From positions 62,848 to 126,847 of the forward strand of contig PYSS01000079.1 in the NCBI GenBank assembly GCA_003049465.1: 64,000 nt of DNA, in the 5' to 3' direction. Positions 23,401 to 36,672 of this stretch are shown piece by piece. The DNA is from Magnaporthiopsis rhizophila (Eukaryota; Ascomycota; Sordariomycetes; Magnaporthales; Magnaporthaceae). Under the pieces are notes generated by a model. That model was not told the DNA's origin. It did no database searches and worked only from the letters and a program-made list of their open reading frames with translations. The position numbers were made by a program, and so were the translations under genes. Numbering within the stretch: the first letter of the stretch is position 1; the number at the start of each line of letters is the position of its first letter.

Positions 23401-26400
23401 GGGGGCTTGCTTGAGAAAGGATCGTCTACGCCTGGGATTGATCCAACGGCCAAGCCGAGGGATTGCTGCCCGACCTGGGTAGCCCACGGTGTCGGTGTCC
23501 TCTCCCAGCCCCGTCACGGCAAAAAGCTTCCCCCCACGGCGAGACGAGAAAGCCGTTGTCAGGCAGAAAGGCACCCGTTCCGTTCCTGGCAATCCCGAGA
23601 CATGGCAGCATGCCGGCTTCGGATTGGCGCACGCACTCTCTCCTGCTGGCTCCATTCTGGCTCCCACTCTTGGCTTTCCCCTCTGGCTCGCTCTTCCCCT
23701 CTGATCCAGGCCGAATCGGGCTTTGATCTTGCTCATCAACCGACCGCCATTTTCGTTTTCGCAACTCCTCACGTCGTCGAGTCCGCCAAGCAGCCGAAAT
23801 CAAGCGTCGATCGCGGGGACTTTCTTGGAGCAGACAATGCCCCGTCCCCAACCTCGCACACAGCTGCGGTGTGCGCGCGAGTGACAGACAGATTCGGCAT
23901 TCTAACCGTAAACGTTGTGCGTCATTTGTATGACAGTAATCAGCCTGCGTGATGGGCTGTCAGGAACGACATTGGAAGTAGAGGGCGGGGGAATGTTGTG
24001 GTGGTCTGGGCGACGACAGTGATAGGGCTGGCCCAAGGCCCGCTGTCACCCCATGCAACTCTACTCCGCACGCCGCATCGGGCTTTTCAGCACAAAGACG
24101 CCCCAACAAGGACCCGCACTATCAAAGCTACCGGCGCATGGGTGACATGCGCAGCGTCCGCCGATATCACGGCGATAAACTGAGCAGCCGACCTGGGTAT
24201 CCCTCCTCCCGCAACCGAACGCCTTTCGTACAACGTGGGCAGCGCCGAATATGCGCAATGCAAGCCCTCAACATGCATGCCAGGGTTGGGGGACCTATCC
24301 TGCCGTTTATCGGACGCACCCAAGGGGTGCGCACTCTGCAGTGCTGGCAGGCCCTGATTGGCCCACGACCTGCTGGCGACGTCCATTGACTGGCCTGCCC
24401 GCACCTGTCGCGCACCTGCTTTTGGCCCCACGCCCCTCTTGACAGGCGATCCACACGGCGGACGGGCTGCTTCGATGCGCCTTCCTTCGGCTGCGCATTC
24501 CGTTTTTTTCTGCCCTCGTCCAAATTTCTGCTGTTCCCTTTGTCAACGTCTGAGAACGGGGCTGTCTTGTTGCGATGGGCCGTGATTGGCTGTCGACGTT
24601 TCAAACCATGGTGCCGCGCAAAAGAAAAGACAAAAATAAGGACGACGGTTGTGCCGGCGCTGAGAAAGCGCTCTTTGCACTTCTCCGAGCGTCCATGGGC
24701 GAGGCAAAGATGCACGGCTGTCATCCACGAGACCACGCCCGATTGAAAGCGAGGTCTGACAATGCTTCTGCTGGGGCGAACCACAGCTCGGATATTCCGG
24801 CAGGAGCGATCACGGGAGAAAGAAGGCAACTAGATCGGCCCCTTCCCCACGCAATCTGTGATACCCTCCACAAACGCGGATTGACCTCAGCCGTAGCACA
24901 AATTCGTGAAAAGACACAAAGGAGGGGAGGAACTCTTTACCCGGGCCCTGCAAGCCACACATCCCATGGTTCGCCAGAAGACAAGCTGCTGTGCCTCCCC
25001 CGACTCCATAGCACAGCAACCCCTTTTTCCTATTGCTTCCCTGTCAGGTCACAGGACAGGAGACACACTCCCCCACGCAGCAGCCGAGTCGCTCAACCGT
25101 TTTCCATTTATGCAGTGTCACCAAACTGCCCTCATGCAATAAGCCCCAAAAAGTTCTCCCGGTTCACTGCCTGGAGGTCTGGATTCAGGCGGCCAGCCTA
25201 GGGGCTGGCAGCGGAGTCGATGCGACAAGAGCTTCCTCGTTCATTGCTCCGATCAACCCTCTTTTTCCAGAGCCCAACCATCGTTACATATCCTTCCTTG
25301 GCTGCCACGCTCGGCAGCACAAGGCCGGGGATGGAGCGGCTCTCGGTACGACAATACACCACCAACCACTCTTCTCTGCTCTACCACCCACTTAGGGGGT
25401 TGGCATTACCGTGTCTTTTTTGGCTTTTGGGCAGCAAACATGAATCAAGAGCTCTTTGTATGGCTGCGAGCCCGAGCCGAGCCGAGCTTGTGGTTGTGTT
25501 GTTCATGTGAAGCCGGTAGGCACCCTCAACTGGGCTGCTACTCCGGAGAAGCTGCTGTGGTCATTTGTGCTCGTGGTCATGACGAACGCTCTCCGAGTTA
25601 ACCTCCTTTTCTCAGCCTTGTTCATGATTCCCTCAGTCAGGGCTTTCCTCCGCTACCGCAAACCAAAGTGAAAAAAAAAACAGGGCGACATGCCACGAAG
25701 GCACCCGGCCTAAACCCCTTCGGCAGCAGAGAAGGTTTCACGCGGTGCCGCTATCCGCATACCTACATACCTATCACCCACTAAACTCACCGGCTTCACT
25801 TGCTGCTGTCTTGCCTGTCCCCGGGCCCTTGCCCTACTTCCTCCATTTCCCGCTGCCAGCGCATCCGGGTGGAATAGGTGCCGACGCCGACTTTGCTGGG
25901 AGAAACGCATATCTTTGCTGTTATTGTTCCTGCTACCATCCCCTTTTGCGCATACAACGCCCGGCGGCCAATCTGTACCTGCCGGCCCGGCCTCCCACTG
26001 CCACGCGTTGCTGCCCCACGAACCTCGCTGTGCAACTCTGATTGAAGGACCGGATGCCCCTTTTCACCCGTCCCATCCGGTAGATGAGAGGGACCATGGT
26101 GTCTTGGCTAACATCGGGGCCATCCACAGGAGACCTAGCCGCCGCAAATCAACGCTGCTAATTCCCCCGTCAGATGCGGTGCCTTGGTATGCTGGCCTGG
26201 CTGCTTCGGATATTGGCGAGGGAGAGACAGCACTGGCCCTGTCAAGGTCGCAGTGCATCCATCCATCTCCATCGGCCATAAATCCACAGCAGCGCGCCAA
26301 ACCATCTCGGGGCATCCGGCCGCCGCCGACGTGTCGTCCGGAGATATGCAGGACAACCTGGTATCAAGCCCCGCCGGTTTCCCGCGGCGGGCCCATCTCG

Positions 26401-29138
26401 GATGGGAACCAGATAACGGGGATCCAAAGACTGGACAGATGGAAGCCAGATGATCGTGAAAATCCGGGATCGACCAGATGCAGTCCCGCCCGTCTGTTTT
26501 CGGGACCGGTTGCTTCTTTTTCCTGAAACGACTGATTTTTTTGCTGGTCGCCCGATAGCCCACGTAACTCTTTCTCTTTCTCTCAGCTCCGTGTTTGTCA
26601 GCTTGTAGTGAGCAATCGATAGCACAAAGAAAAAAACATGGAGAAACCGGGAACTAGGAACCGACAACGCACGCGGTTACGTCATGGGAGAAGAGATTTT
26701 TCGGGTAGAGCCCAATTCCGCCAACGGGAAAAGGAAAGGAAGGATTCGCTTCGCCAGTTCGCGCAAAAGCACAGAAAAGGGGTTCGGTCATCAGACACAC
26801 AGGCAGGTAGGTACCTGCCTACATGTCGAGGTGGGTGCGCTGGCTCTCCGGCCGGTGGGAACGTGGACATGATGACAGCTAATTGTGCTTCCATGTTCAT
26901 GCCCGCCAACAACGAAACACATGGCGTCAGCAGAGAGAAAAAAAAAAGAGACATGGGACGATTCCACCTTGAGACTGACTCCGGCTTTGTTGGGGGATCT
27001 GTCCAGTCTCGACATGGCCTAGCGGGGGAACGGACACGAAGCCTGTGCAGTAGTAGGTAACCTTGCCCGGGCCATGACGAGAGAGAGGCAGAGACGGGTC
27101 TCGGCAAGGGAGATGGGCTGGCCCGCGGAAGACGGAACGAGAATCGCGTTGGGCAGACATACCTACAATGCCTACCTACCTTACTGTTGGGGGTGGACTA
27201 TTTTTTTTTTCTTCTTCTTCTTCAACAACAACAGCTGGTTCCATACAGCGTCCCACGCTGTCTCCCCACCCAGAGCCGTTTCCCGTTGCGGAAAGGGGAA
27301 AGAGCCCGGCCGCTGGTGGGAATGTGTATGTGTGTGATGTGCTGGGAGGAGGAGACAGAAGAAGAAAAAAAAAAAATAGGGGGCCATTGACCAGCCAGAG
27401 TGGCATGTTTGCTCGCCTCGTCTTCAAGGGAGCCATTCACGGCTCGAGCGCAATCAATGCCCATTGAGTAGTAGTAGGCAGGCCACGTCGATATGCGGGA
27501 AGCGGGGATTGGAAGTGGGAAAAGGAAAAAAGGGTGCCCGATGGAACGTGTGCTCCTCGTCTCTCTGGTGCCATGTTACAGCATGTACCTCGATTGCGGC
27601 AGATACCCAACCTCGAACTTAGCGGGGATAGGTACCTGTACCTACCTGTGACAAAAGACGCTGGCATGTGAGGTCTCCAGTGGAAAATATAAAAAAAAAA
27701 AAAATTGCTAATGCGCTCGCATCGTGATTGGGTAGGTACGTTTGTAGGTCCGTGATCAAGATGGATGGATGGATGTGTTTCTTTTTTAAAGTTGCCTAAC
27801 TTGCATGCCTGCTCTGCTGTCGCACTGCATCGAAAGTGTTGATCCCATTGGATCAGGAAGCACATGCAATGAATTGGTAAGTAGGGCTCGTCGTTCTGTT
27901 TCGTTCGCTCGCTCGCTCGCTCGGCCGTGTGTCGGCGCGAAAAGAGGACCGACTGAACTTCTAGATGCCGTCGACGATACCACACCACCCACACACAACC
28001 ACCGTTTTGAAAACAAAATCAAGGCCGAATAGAAAAAAAAAGGCGCTCAACGTGGAAGGTTGTGTGCGCCGGGTCTGAGCCAGAATATGAATACGGGGGA
28101 AATCGAACCGAGGGATGGAGGGGAGGGCTGTAAGCACCAGCACCCCCGCCAGCACAACGCTCCAATCAAATATCCCGCTCCTCCCCCATCCCCCACGTTT
28201 CTTTTCTCCCTTTATTGCCGCTTTTTCTTTGCTTTGATTCGCCAGCGGACAGACGGATGGCTGGATGGAGGGATGGGATGGGGAGCGGCGGCTGACGATA
28301 GGTAGGTAGGTAGGTGATGGGCTGTTTTGCCGCTTTCGGCGAAGAAAGAACGATGAGGCCCCCCACGTCCATAGGCTGTGTCTGCCGATCAGCCGACGAC
28401 GGCCTTTTTTTCGCCTTCGATCTCGATCCATCTAGACGTGGAACTCGGCCTAGGTGCCTGCGGTCATCATGCCACGGAATATCGACCCAAGAGTGGAAGG
28501 GAATTGATTAAAGGGTGGGAGTGAAGAGTGAGGGAAAAAGGGAAAAAACGTCGGTTCAGATCGACACGCGGCATTTTTGAAACTGCCGCTGTGCTCTCGC
28601 CATATAGTCTTCCGCATCATAGTTGCCGCATAATTTAAACACGCCATAAAAATACCTCTCGGCAAAGATTATCTCGCGCTGCCGTGGGGGATTCATATTC
28701 GGGGTTTGCCATCACATCAAAGTTCATGTCACCTCTATTCCCTAGCTAATTCCGAGGCCTGAATCCTTGCCGTCACTATAGAAGCATACCTTAGTTTTAT
28801 TCTCACCATCTAGGCAGATGCTGAGGTCACTTCATTCGTACCAGACATTTCTGAATAGTCTATAAAATATGTACCTCCGCTTCCCCTTGCGCTCCCCTGT
28901 CATCCATGGCATGATCCCGCCCCGGAATTGCTGTCGTAGGACATAAAAACAAAGCGAAGCGACATGCTCTAGCAAATTAAACCATTAAGAAAGGCTCCAG
29001 TAAACATGACAACCACCGCAACGCCAACGAAGCGCCTTTTCTCACTCTAGGTCCGGGCCTACCGCCCAAATCATGCGTGACAGGCCAGATAATTTTACAG
29101 CCGTAATCTCTCGCGATAACTAGAAAAAGCGTAGCAGC
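20484..29138. other. 8.65-kb region without a recognisable gene
   Basis: The stretch runs from the 5' side of the unrecognised gene to the 3' end of FAS2. Open frames on both strands are under about 220 codons, mostly start at non-ATG codons and have noise-like composition. Scattered TAGGTAGG/CCTACCTA words occur (near 25765, 26807, 27165, 27627, 28297), along with CTCG repeats near 27905, GGAT repeats near 27763, and many A or T homopolymers. It must contain the promoter of the minus-strand gene starting at 20483 and may hold a long leader or non-coding transcripts, but I see no positive evidence for these. Confidence 0.5.
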
Positions 29139-32100
29139 CTAGGCGCTGGCAATGGACGACACCGCGATGGCGACAGCCTGGGTATCAGAGTGCGAGATGG
29201 AGACGCTGACCTCCTTGACCTTGGCCTTCTGAGCAGCCTTGGCAGCATCCCCGTGAAGCTGTAACGTGCATGGTTAGCAACAGCTGCTGGAGAGTGGAAA
29301 GACAAAAAGCAAAGAGAAAAAAACGCTTCCAAGGAATGTGTTGACTCACCATAACAGTGGGGGCACCGTAGCTGTTCCTCACGATCTCGATATCCTTGAG
29401 CGCAGCACCTGCGCCCTTGCTCTCAACGCCCAGCGACTTGAACACGGCCTCCTTGGCGGACCACCGTCCGGCAAATGCCGCTCGAGGGTTGGCACTGCGC
29501 CTGCAGTACTCGATCTCCTTGGCGGTGAAGTTGCGTTCCACAAAGGTATCATTGTCGATGTTGATACCCTCGATGTCCTCAAAGTCAACTCCGACTTTGT
29601 TGGTCTTACTCTGGACCTGCGCCGCGAGTGCCTCCACCATCTCGATCGTGCTCTTGGACTGGGGCTTCTGAGCCGATGCCTGCTTCATAAAATCGCTGGG
29701 AAAGCTGAGCTGGCCCGTCTTCTTGTTCTCCTTGACCCTGGCATCTGGGTTGAGGAGCACCTGGCTCAGCTGCTCGTCCGTGTACGGCGACTTGTCTTTG
29801 GCCACGAATAGAGAGTGGTTGATCATGCCGCTGTGGAAGAAGCGGTAGGCCTTCTTCTGTCGGGCCTCCACCTTGACGCGATACTCGTCGTACTGGGCCT
29901 TGTCCAGGGTGGCGAAAAGGTACTTGGGATGCACACCGATCGCCTGCGCGCCCTTCTGGCCGAAACCGAAAGACGTGACAGAGAAAGCCTTGATGCCGTC
30001 CGTCTGCAGGCTGCGGCTGGGGTATACGATGTAGTCGAACTGCTCCATCACCTGGTCCACGTTGTCCGCATTGCGGTTGCCAGGAACCAGGCCCGTGTTG
30101 AGCACCTGCAGACAGCCATTCATCATCCAAGCACCAGCAGCACCCTTGGGGTGACCGGTGAGGTACTTTTGGAAAATACCGAGGACTGCATTGCCCTTCT
30201 TGCGACCGAGGTGTGCAAGCTGCTGGCAAATGACCGACGACTCGTTCTTGTCGTTGGCCTTGGTCGACGTGCCGTGGAACGAGGCGACATCGAGATCATC
30301 GATGGTAAGACCCCACGTTGCCAGGGCACCACGGAGAGGAGCAATGCTAGGATCGCTCTTCCAGAAGTGGTTTCCGAGGCTGCGCAGAATCTCCTTCTCC
30401 TGCCTGGCGGCCTCCTTCTCAATGTGCTGCGTGCGCTCCCCAACGTACTCCTTCTCGTCGAAAGCCTGGCCGGTGCTGCGCATGGCTGCGACCTCCTCCG
30501 AAAGGAAGTCGAGCTCCGACTCCTTCCAGTTTGCGACCTGTCGCTTGCGGATCTGGATCTGCCGGCGACGGTAGTTGATATCCAGCAGAGGCGACGGAAA
30601 CTTGCTGGCATTCTCCTTGGCAGTGGTGAGGACGCCCTGGCCGGGAGCTGGCACCGAGCGGCCAATCTTGTCGGATGCAGTGGTGGTGAGGGCCAGGATG
30701 CCGTAGATCGGAACGCCCATGTCGAGCGCAAGCTTGGCCGTCATTATGACCTGAACGCCGCTGCCCTGCGACTCCATGAAGCCGTTTCGGGTCGTCGTGG
30801 TGGGGCGCGACATCTCCTTGGGGGTGCGCCCGTGTTCGAACTCGTCGACCGCGTTGCTTGTGGCCTTCATGTTGGCAAACTCGTACGAGCCTTCCTCGCC
30901 AAAGTCGTCGAAACCACCGACGAAGCAGACACGGGCCTTGCCCTCCATGATGGTCTCGTAGCCGATATCGACCGACTCGACGGCGGTCGCGCACGCACCC
31001 ACGGGCGTCTTGATGGGACCCGAGGACGACAGCAGAAGCATGTTGACCCAAGCGCTCATGGTGTTGATGAAAGACTCCTGCAGGATGTCGTTCTGAAGAG
31101 GCTTGTCCAGGTATCTGTCGCGGTGCATTCCCCTGAGAGCAACAACACCACCCATTCCAGAGCCGACGCAGTTGCCGACCTCGGAAACATGGACGTACTT
31201 GTAAAACTCGTACGGGTCCGTGATACCGGCCGAGAGAAGGGCCTCGACGGTGGAGACGAGAACGAAAAGGGCCACAGGATCGACCTGGGAGATGATGTCG
31301 TCGGGCACGCCATACCTCTTGGCGTCCCAGCCCGTCGGGATTTGACCGGCAACCAGCCTGTCGAATCGAAGTGCTTTGGGAATCCAGAGACCAGCACCCT
31401 TCTTGAGACGGACCGTGTACTGATCCGAGTCGGGGATTTCGAAAATCTCGACCTTGTCGCCATGCTCGCGCTTGAACTCATCTGCCGTGTCCTTGGACGC
31501 CTCGAAAGGCTCAAGATCTTCCTCGATGACGACCTCGTGAAGCAGTTGCTTCTTGTTGGGGTCGTACCCGCCGAACAGCTCTGGCTCGATGAGACGGATG
31601 CCCGAGTGCTCTAGGATGAACTTCTCGTACTTGGACTTGATGTCCTTGTCATCGACAGGCTCACCAGACTTGCCGTCGACCCAGCCCGAGTACGGCCGGC
31701 CCTTGATGAAGCCGTTGTGATTCTTGATGAGACCCATGATCCAGGCCATCTCGATGCAGCCCTCGAGGGAGAACTCGCCGTAGGCCTCCATCTCCCATCG
31801 GGTGCGCGAGTTACCCCAGGGGCCAACCTCGGCAAAGCCGGTGACGACGACGACCTTCTCCAGGTCGACCATGCCCTTGAGCTTGTCGTTAAGAGGCGCA
31901 ACCTCCTTCTCCCACTCGGGGATGTGAGGGAAGTCGTACTTGATGTTGGCACGTGGCTCGACAACCTTCTTCTTGTAAAGGTTCTCCGAGTTTGCACCGT
32001 TCACGATCTTGTCCTCAATGGCAGTCTCCTTGGTCACGGCCTTGCGGATCTCGCTGGTCTCCATGACGTCCTTTCGCAGCTTCGTCATCACTGTGTTCAG

Positions 32101-34895
32101 GTCGGGAATGAACTGAAGGCCGCCGTTGAGGTCGGCAAACACAGGCTCGCTCTGGCACAGATCGACGATGGCCGGCGACATGAGACCGAGGAGGTTGAAA
32201 GCCATCTCCTGTTGTGAGAAGGTGCGCACGCCGAAGGCCTCAACACCCTCCGCAACAACGTTGTTGCCAGACATGAGACCAGTTCCACGAGTCCATCCGA
32301 TGATGGCTCCGCAGATAGTGAGATAGCTGCTCCAGTCCTCGGCGTGCCAGCGGTTGAAAAGCGTCTCAAGGGCGAGCTTGGACTCAGAGTACAGGCCGTC
32401 GCTGCCGAAGGTGCCGTGGTTGGGCGAAAGTGGCAAGATGACCTGGGCAGGACGGGTCTCGAAGCCGCGGGTGGCCTTCTGGGTCTTGACACCGCCAAGC
32501 AGCCGCAGGAGGTTGGTCAACATGATGCGGTGGGCCAGCTCCGACTTGGAGTCGATGCCATCGATCTGGCGGCCCGTCTCAGAGATGGCGGCGAAGGGGA
32601 CAACATAGTCCAGATCCCAGCCCAGGCCGTTCTTGGTGTCGTAGATGTAGTCCACAAGAGCCTCGACATCCTGCTTGCTGCCCTGGTTGAACGGCACCAC
32701 CACGAGCTGAGATCCGCGAGAACCATACCTCGCGTACATGGCCTGGTAGTACTCCGTCACCTCACGGGAGAAGCGGCTGGTCGTGACGACAACATGGGCA
32801 CCGCCAGCGATGAGGCCCTGCAGGACCTCGGCGCCAATGGAGCCGGCGCCAGCGCCAGTCATGAGAGCGTACTTGCCAGCGAAGGTGACTCCCGACTTGG
32901 CCGCCTGCTCGAGACAGTCGAGGTACGTGCCTGTGAGCTTCTTGCTGTAGTCCCACCCATGCAGCGTCTTGCGGCGCAGGTGCAAGAAAGGGATTGTCTC
33001 GACCTTGCCCTTGTTGTGGCCAGGCTTCGCGCTAGTTCTCTTGCCACCCAGCCCCTTGCCGCCATCTTTGGGGATGATCTGGCTCTCGTTCATCCCCAGA
33101 GAGCGGATGACGTCGCTGTACAGCGACTTGATCTCCAGTTGGGACGTCTTAGACAGGGTGTGCTGCTGCTTGATAAGCTTATAGATGCGCCCCAAATCGT
33201 TCTGGACCTTGGTGCGATTGCCGTACTCGGAGATCTTGCCACCATCAGCCATCTGCTGGACGTAATGCTCGAGCTTGCGGCAGCTGGCCCTGGGGACCTC
33301 CTCGTAGACAAGATTGCCGCGGCTGTCCACAGTGGTCTTCGGGCCAGTAGGGATAGCCACATCCTTGTATACAGGCGAGACATCCAGAACGTCCCTGCAG
33401 TTGTCGATCAGCATGGTGCTGAGCTCCTTGGCAAGCTGGTACGTCTCTCCACGGTCCGTGGGACAGTTGTCGATGTGATACTGCATGAACTCCAGGAGTG
33501 TGGGGTTGGACCGGTTCATGATGGCGATACAGCGGCTCACAATCTCACGATCAACAGCCTTGAGCCTGCCGAAAAGGATGTCGTAATACATGCTCAAGGC
33601 ATCCTGGCGCACCCAGTTCCAGTACGAATCGTAGACGCGGGCCTTCAGGGGGCTAAAAACGGGCTCGATGCCGGCGGCGTAGAAGTCGCCGTGCTCCGCC
33701 ATCCAGAGGTCGAGCTGGCCTTGAAGAATCTTGGAGGATTCCTGCGAGGCTTGGAAGGCCTTGTCGCCGGCCCGCAGATCCATTTTCAGGTACCTGGCGA
33801 GAAGCTCGAGCTGCTGCTTGAACAGCGCCCTCTGGTTCTTGGTAAGGGCATCGATGGCGGCAGGGTCCATCATCATGCCGCCGGCGCCGCCGGCCGAAGG
33901 TCCAGTGGCAGCGGCCGTGGTCAGGCTGATGCCAGAATTGGACGCGTACTTCTGAGTGACGTCATCCAGGAAGGACTTCGCGTCGCCCTCGGAGCTGAGA
34001 CGAGCAGGAGGCTCCATGGTGATTCCGAGAAGCAACACGCCATCCTGCCGCCCTGATGCCAGACCCCAACGCGTCTCCAAGTATTTCCTGGCGGCCGTGA
34101 TGTTGAAGCCACCAGGCATCTTGGAGGATATCAACCGAGCAATCAGAGCCTGCGACTGCTTGCCAAGGTTGCCGTCAAAAGTGACCTGCATTGCGGCACC
34201 GAGCTCATCAAGCGGAGTGTCCTCGGGCTTCTCTGGTGTTGTGCCGAATTCCTTGCCAAGGTCACCGAGGATCTCATTCTGGAGGGTTGATTTGCCTATA
34301 TACCAAGGATTCAAGTCAGAAACCACACTGGAATCTCAAGATGCGGAAGCCATGGAGTGGGGGTTGTGGACTTACCACCGACAAGGTCCTTGATCGCTTT
34401 GCTGAGGGGAACCTCGAGGAACGGCTTCTTCAGCTTCTGTGCAATTAGTGCACGGACAATCTCGACGGCCTGGACGGGTGCGTCGGGAACTTGTGCGGCG
34501 GGACCTGCGCTCGGAACCGGAGCGGCAGCCGCAACAGGGGCGGCGGAGCTGACAGCAGCGGGAGCCGCGGTGCTGCTCGAGCTCGCCGGAGTGGGCTCGG
34601 GCTCCTCCTCGACGGGGTCGACATCGTAGTAAATCTCCTTGGCGTCCTTGTTGTAGCACAGAATCTGGCGCTGCAGTGACTTGGCGGCATCGAACACCTC
34701 GTACTTGGAGGCGAGCGTCCTCCTGGCCATGACGCCCAGTGTGTCTGCCGGGCCGATCTCGACAATGCGCTCTGCTGTCTTCTCGGCGAGGAAGACATCT
34801 TGTGTTTCAATCCACCTCACGGGCGAGGCAAACTGGTAGGCGAGCAGCTCGACGAGCAGCGTGTGAGCAAGCTCCTGCTCGATTTCGGGACGCAT
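29139..34895 (-). CDS. FAS2: Fatty acid synthase subunit alpha (ACP, ketoreductase, ketosynthase, phosphopantetheinyl transferase)
   Basis: Three exons: 34895-34376, 34295-29350 and 29258-29139, giving 1861 aa, typical for the family. Introns are 80 and 91 nt; the second has a GCTAAC branch point. The start MRPEIEQELAHTLLVELLAYQF is the classical alpha N-terminus, completing the malonyl/palmitoyl transferase of beta. An Ala/Pro linker (105-140) precedes the ACP, whose pantetheine serine is S176 in VGGKSTLQNEI. The ketoreductase Rossmann motif TGAGAGSIG is near 655. The ketosynthase has its active Cys at 1275 (PVGACATAVES). The C-terminal phosphopantetheinyl transferase starts near 1740 (GVDFEDIEGI, later WSAKEAVFKSL) and should self-modify the ACP. 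Six alpha and six beta chains form the cytosolic barrel that makes palmitoyl- and stearoyl-CoA. All catalytic motifs are intact, so this looks like the housekeeping synthase. Confidence 0.97.
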
Positions 34896-35510
34896 CTTGG
34901 GCAGAGGGTCTCGCGAGGAGCGGGCGGTGAAGGAGCGGAGTAGGAGGAGGAGGGAAGGGCTGCCAGCGGGAGTGACGCTCCGGGTATCGTCTATTTGTTC
35001 GATTCTAGCATGCAAAACCCAAGCGGCCGTAACAGGAGCGAGAGTCGGTTGACCTGAGTCTGGTCTTGGTGGATGGGAGAAAAGCGTTTGAAAGTGAAGG
35101 GACCTCTGGGCGAGAAATAGAGGCACGGAGGGAGTGGAGGGGGACTGCGATGTGTGGAGCGTCACCCTGATGGTTTGTATGGACGGAGGATGGATTGAGT
35201 ATTTGTTGTCCCACTACGACCGACCGTGGGGGGGAACACGGGACTTCTAAGCAAAGATGGAAGGCAGGAAAAGACAGCAGCAGCGTTCGTCTATCTCTAT
35301 ACACGCGCAGGAGTAAAACACTGGCGATGGCAAATTTTGGGGCAGTATCGCCGCTCACTTTTTTTTTTTTTTTTTTTCTTGTTGAACTCGCAAATTGGGT
35401 CGGCAGCATCACCCCAAAAACGCGACTGGCTGCAGGCCCCAAGCTGGGCCGCACCTCAACCAAACAGAAGACGCTAAGCCTAAACAGATCAGGTGGGACC
35501 CCTGGAGGCA

Positions 35511-35522
35511 TGTACCGGTACC
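35511..35522. promoter_or_regulatory. Palindromic 12-mer TGTACCGGTACC, FAS2-proximal copy
   Basis: It contains the perfect 10-bp palindrome GTACCGGTAC, 616 nt upstream of the FAS2 ATG. An identical 12-mer occurs on the FAS1 side. Confidence 0.45.
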
Positions 35523-35646
35523 CCACAAGATGAATTGGAGAAACACCTAGCGGCAGCACAGACAAAATGGGACGCGCGCTGGCTACGAGTCAAGAAGAAC
35601 TACAGTGATTGACTTCGAGTTCAGACTCAGTTGAACTCGCTAGACT

Positions 35647-35728
35647 TAGGTAGCTCACATGGTGTGGCAGCCCAGGAGCTGCAGTCGAAGCTTAAGCTTC
35701 CGTAGCTCGACGTGTCTGGAGCTACCTA
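35647..35728. repeat. Nested inverted repeat in the FAS promoter
   Basis: The outer arms are TAGGTAGCTC (35647-35656) and GAGCTACCTA (35719-35728), exact reverse complements. Inside lies the perfect 14-bp palindrome GAAGCTTAAGCTTC (35687-35700). It could form a cruciform, be a dimeric binding site or be a relic of a small element. Confidence 0.6.
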
Positions 35729-36672
35729 GAGACACACGGCTTGTTGGTCGAAGCTAAAAATCGAGCGACGATCTGTTGGGACATCAAAACTGGTGATGGA
35801 GACGCCGCTTCCGTGTCAGCAGCAGTCAAACCCGTCTTCTGGTCGGTGATAGCTCACCATCCACCCTCGGCCGAGCGGCCCAAGAGATTCTCGGCTCGGC
35901 TATATATCCAGTGTTCCGTCATGCCTTCCATCATTCCATTCGGCCGGGCGCAGTTGCCGGTGAAACTCTAGAACAGTGGCATGACTGGTCAACACCGCCC
36001 AAGATATCAAGACTGGCGGCTGCCAGAATTCAGCTCGGGCAAGCGCGTCTCTCGGTTGACCCTGACGTTGCAATACCAACAGATGTCTTCCGCCTCCCAG
36101 ATGCCTCTTTCCTGAGTACACGTATCGAGAGGGCAGGCATGTCCAGGCAATCCACGGAAGGGCCCTTTTAGATATCGGGCGTCATCTATTCTCGTCCGTG
36201 CTACTGCCAGGCGCCGCCTTAGTCCCATCGAGATACTTCGGCCCCTGCGTCAACGGCTGACTGACTAAAGCCTGTTATCACCTTCCCGTGCTCTAGCTTT
36301 GTATCTTGAGGGTTCACTTAAGGTGCTTACATACAGACCCGTTGACACTACCTGATCGTTCAGGCAGGGGAAAGACCAAGTACCAGCTGGCACAGCCTGG
36401 CGTATGCGTAGACTGCGTGGACTAGGCGCGGCTCGTGGCCTCGTGCGCGGTTCATTACGGAGCTTCCACCTTCGGTGTCGTCTTCGGCTGGCCAGGGAAT
36501 ACCTAGTCTATGTCGTCACGGCGTTGAGTATCGAAATAAAGAACATCGTGGCACCCAGGACCTTATCGGCAATGGCACCCCAACATTCCTTATCAATCGT
36601 AACCCTAAGTGCCGTACTTAGTGGCGCAAGGCTGCTGTCTCCCATAGTCCGGTCCCGGACGACCAGATATTT

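Noticed and set aside
23407..23952. 181-codon plus-strand frame in the gene-free region
   Set aside because: No domain-like pattern; overlapping frames on the other strand are equally open.
24167..24829. 220-codon minus-strand frame in the gene-free region
   Set aside because: Noise-like composition rich in Arg, Ser, Cys and His, with no ordered segment.
28090..28115. Second T-arm-like sequence (GGTTCGATTT on the minus strand)
   Set aside because: Stem bases do not pair and no cloverleaf is possible.
29815..34056. Long open frames (about 570 and 600 codons) on the plus strand opposite FAS2
   Set aside because: They lie exactly antisense to conserved FAS2 exons and follow from its codon bias; their translations show no motifs.
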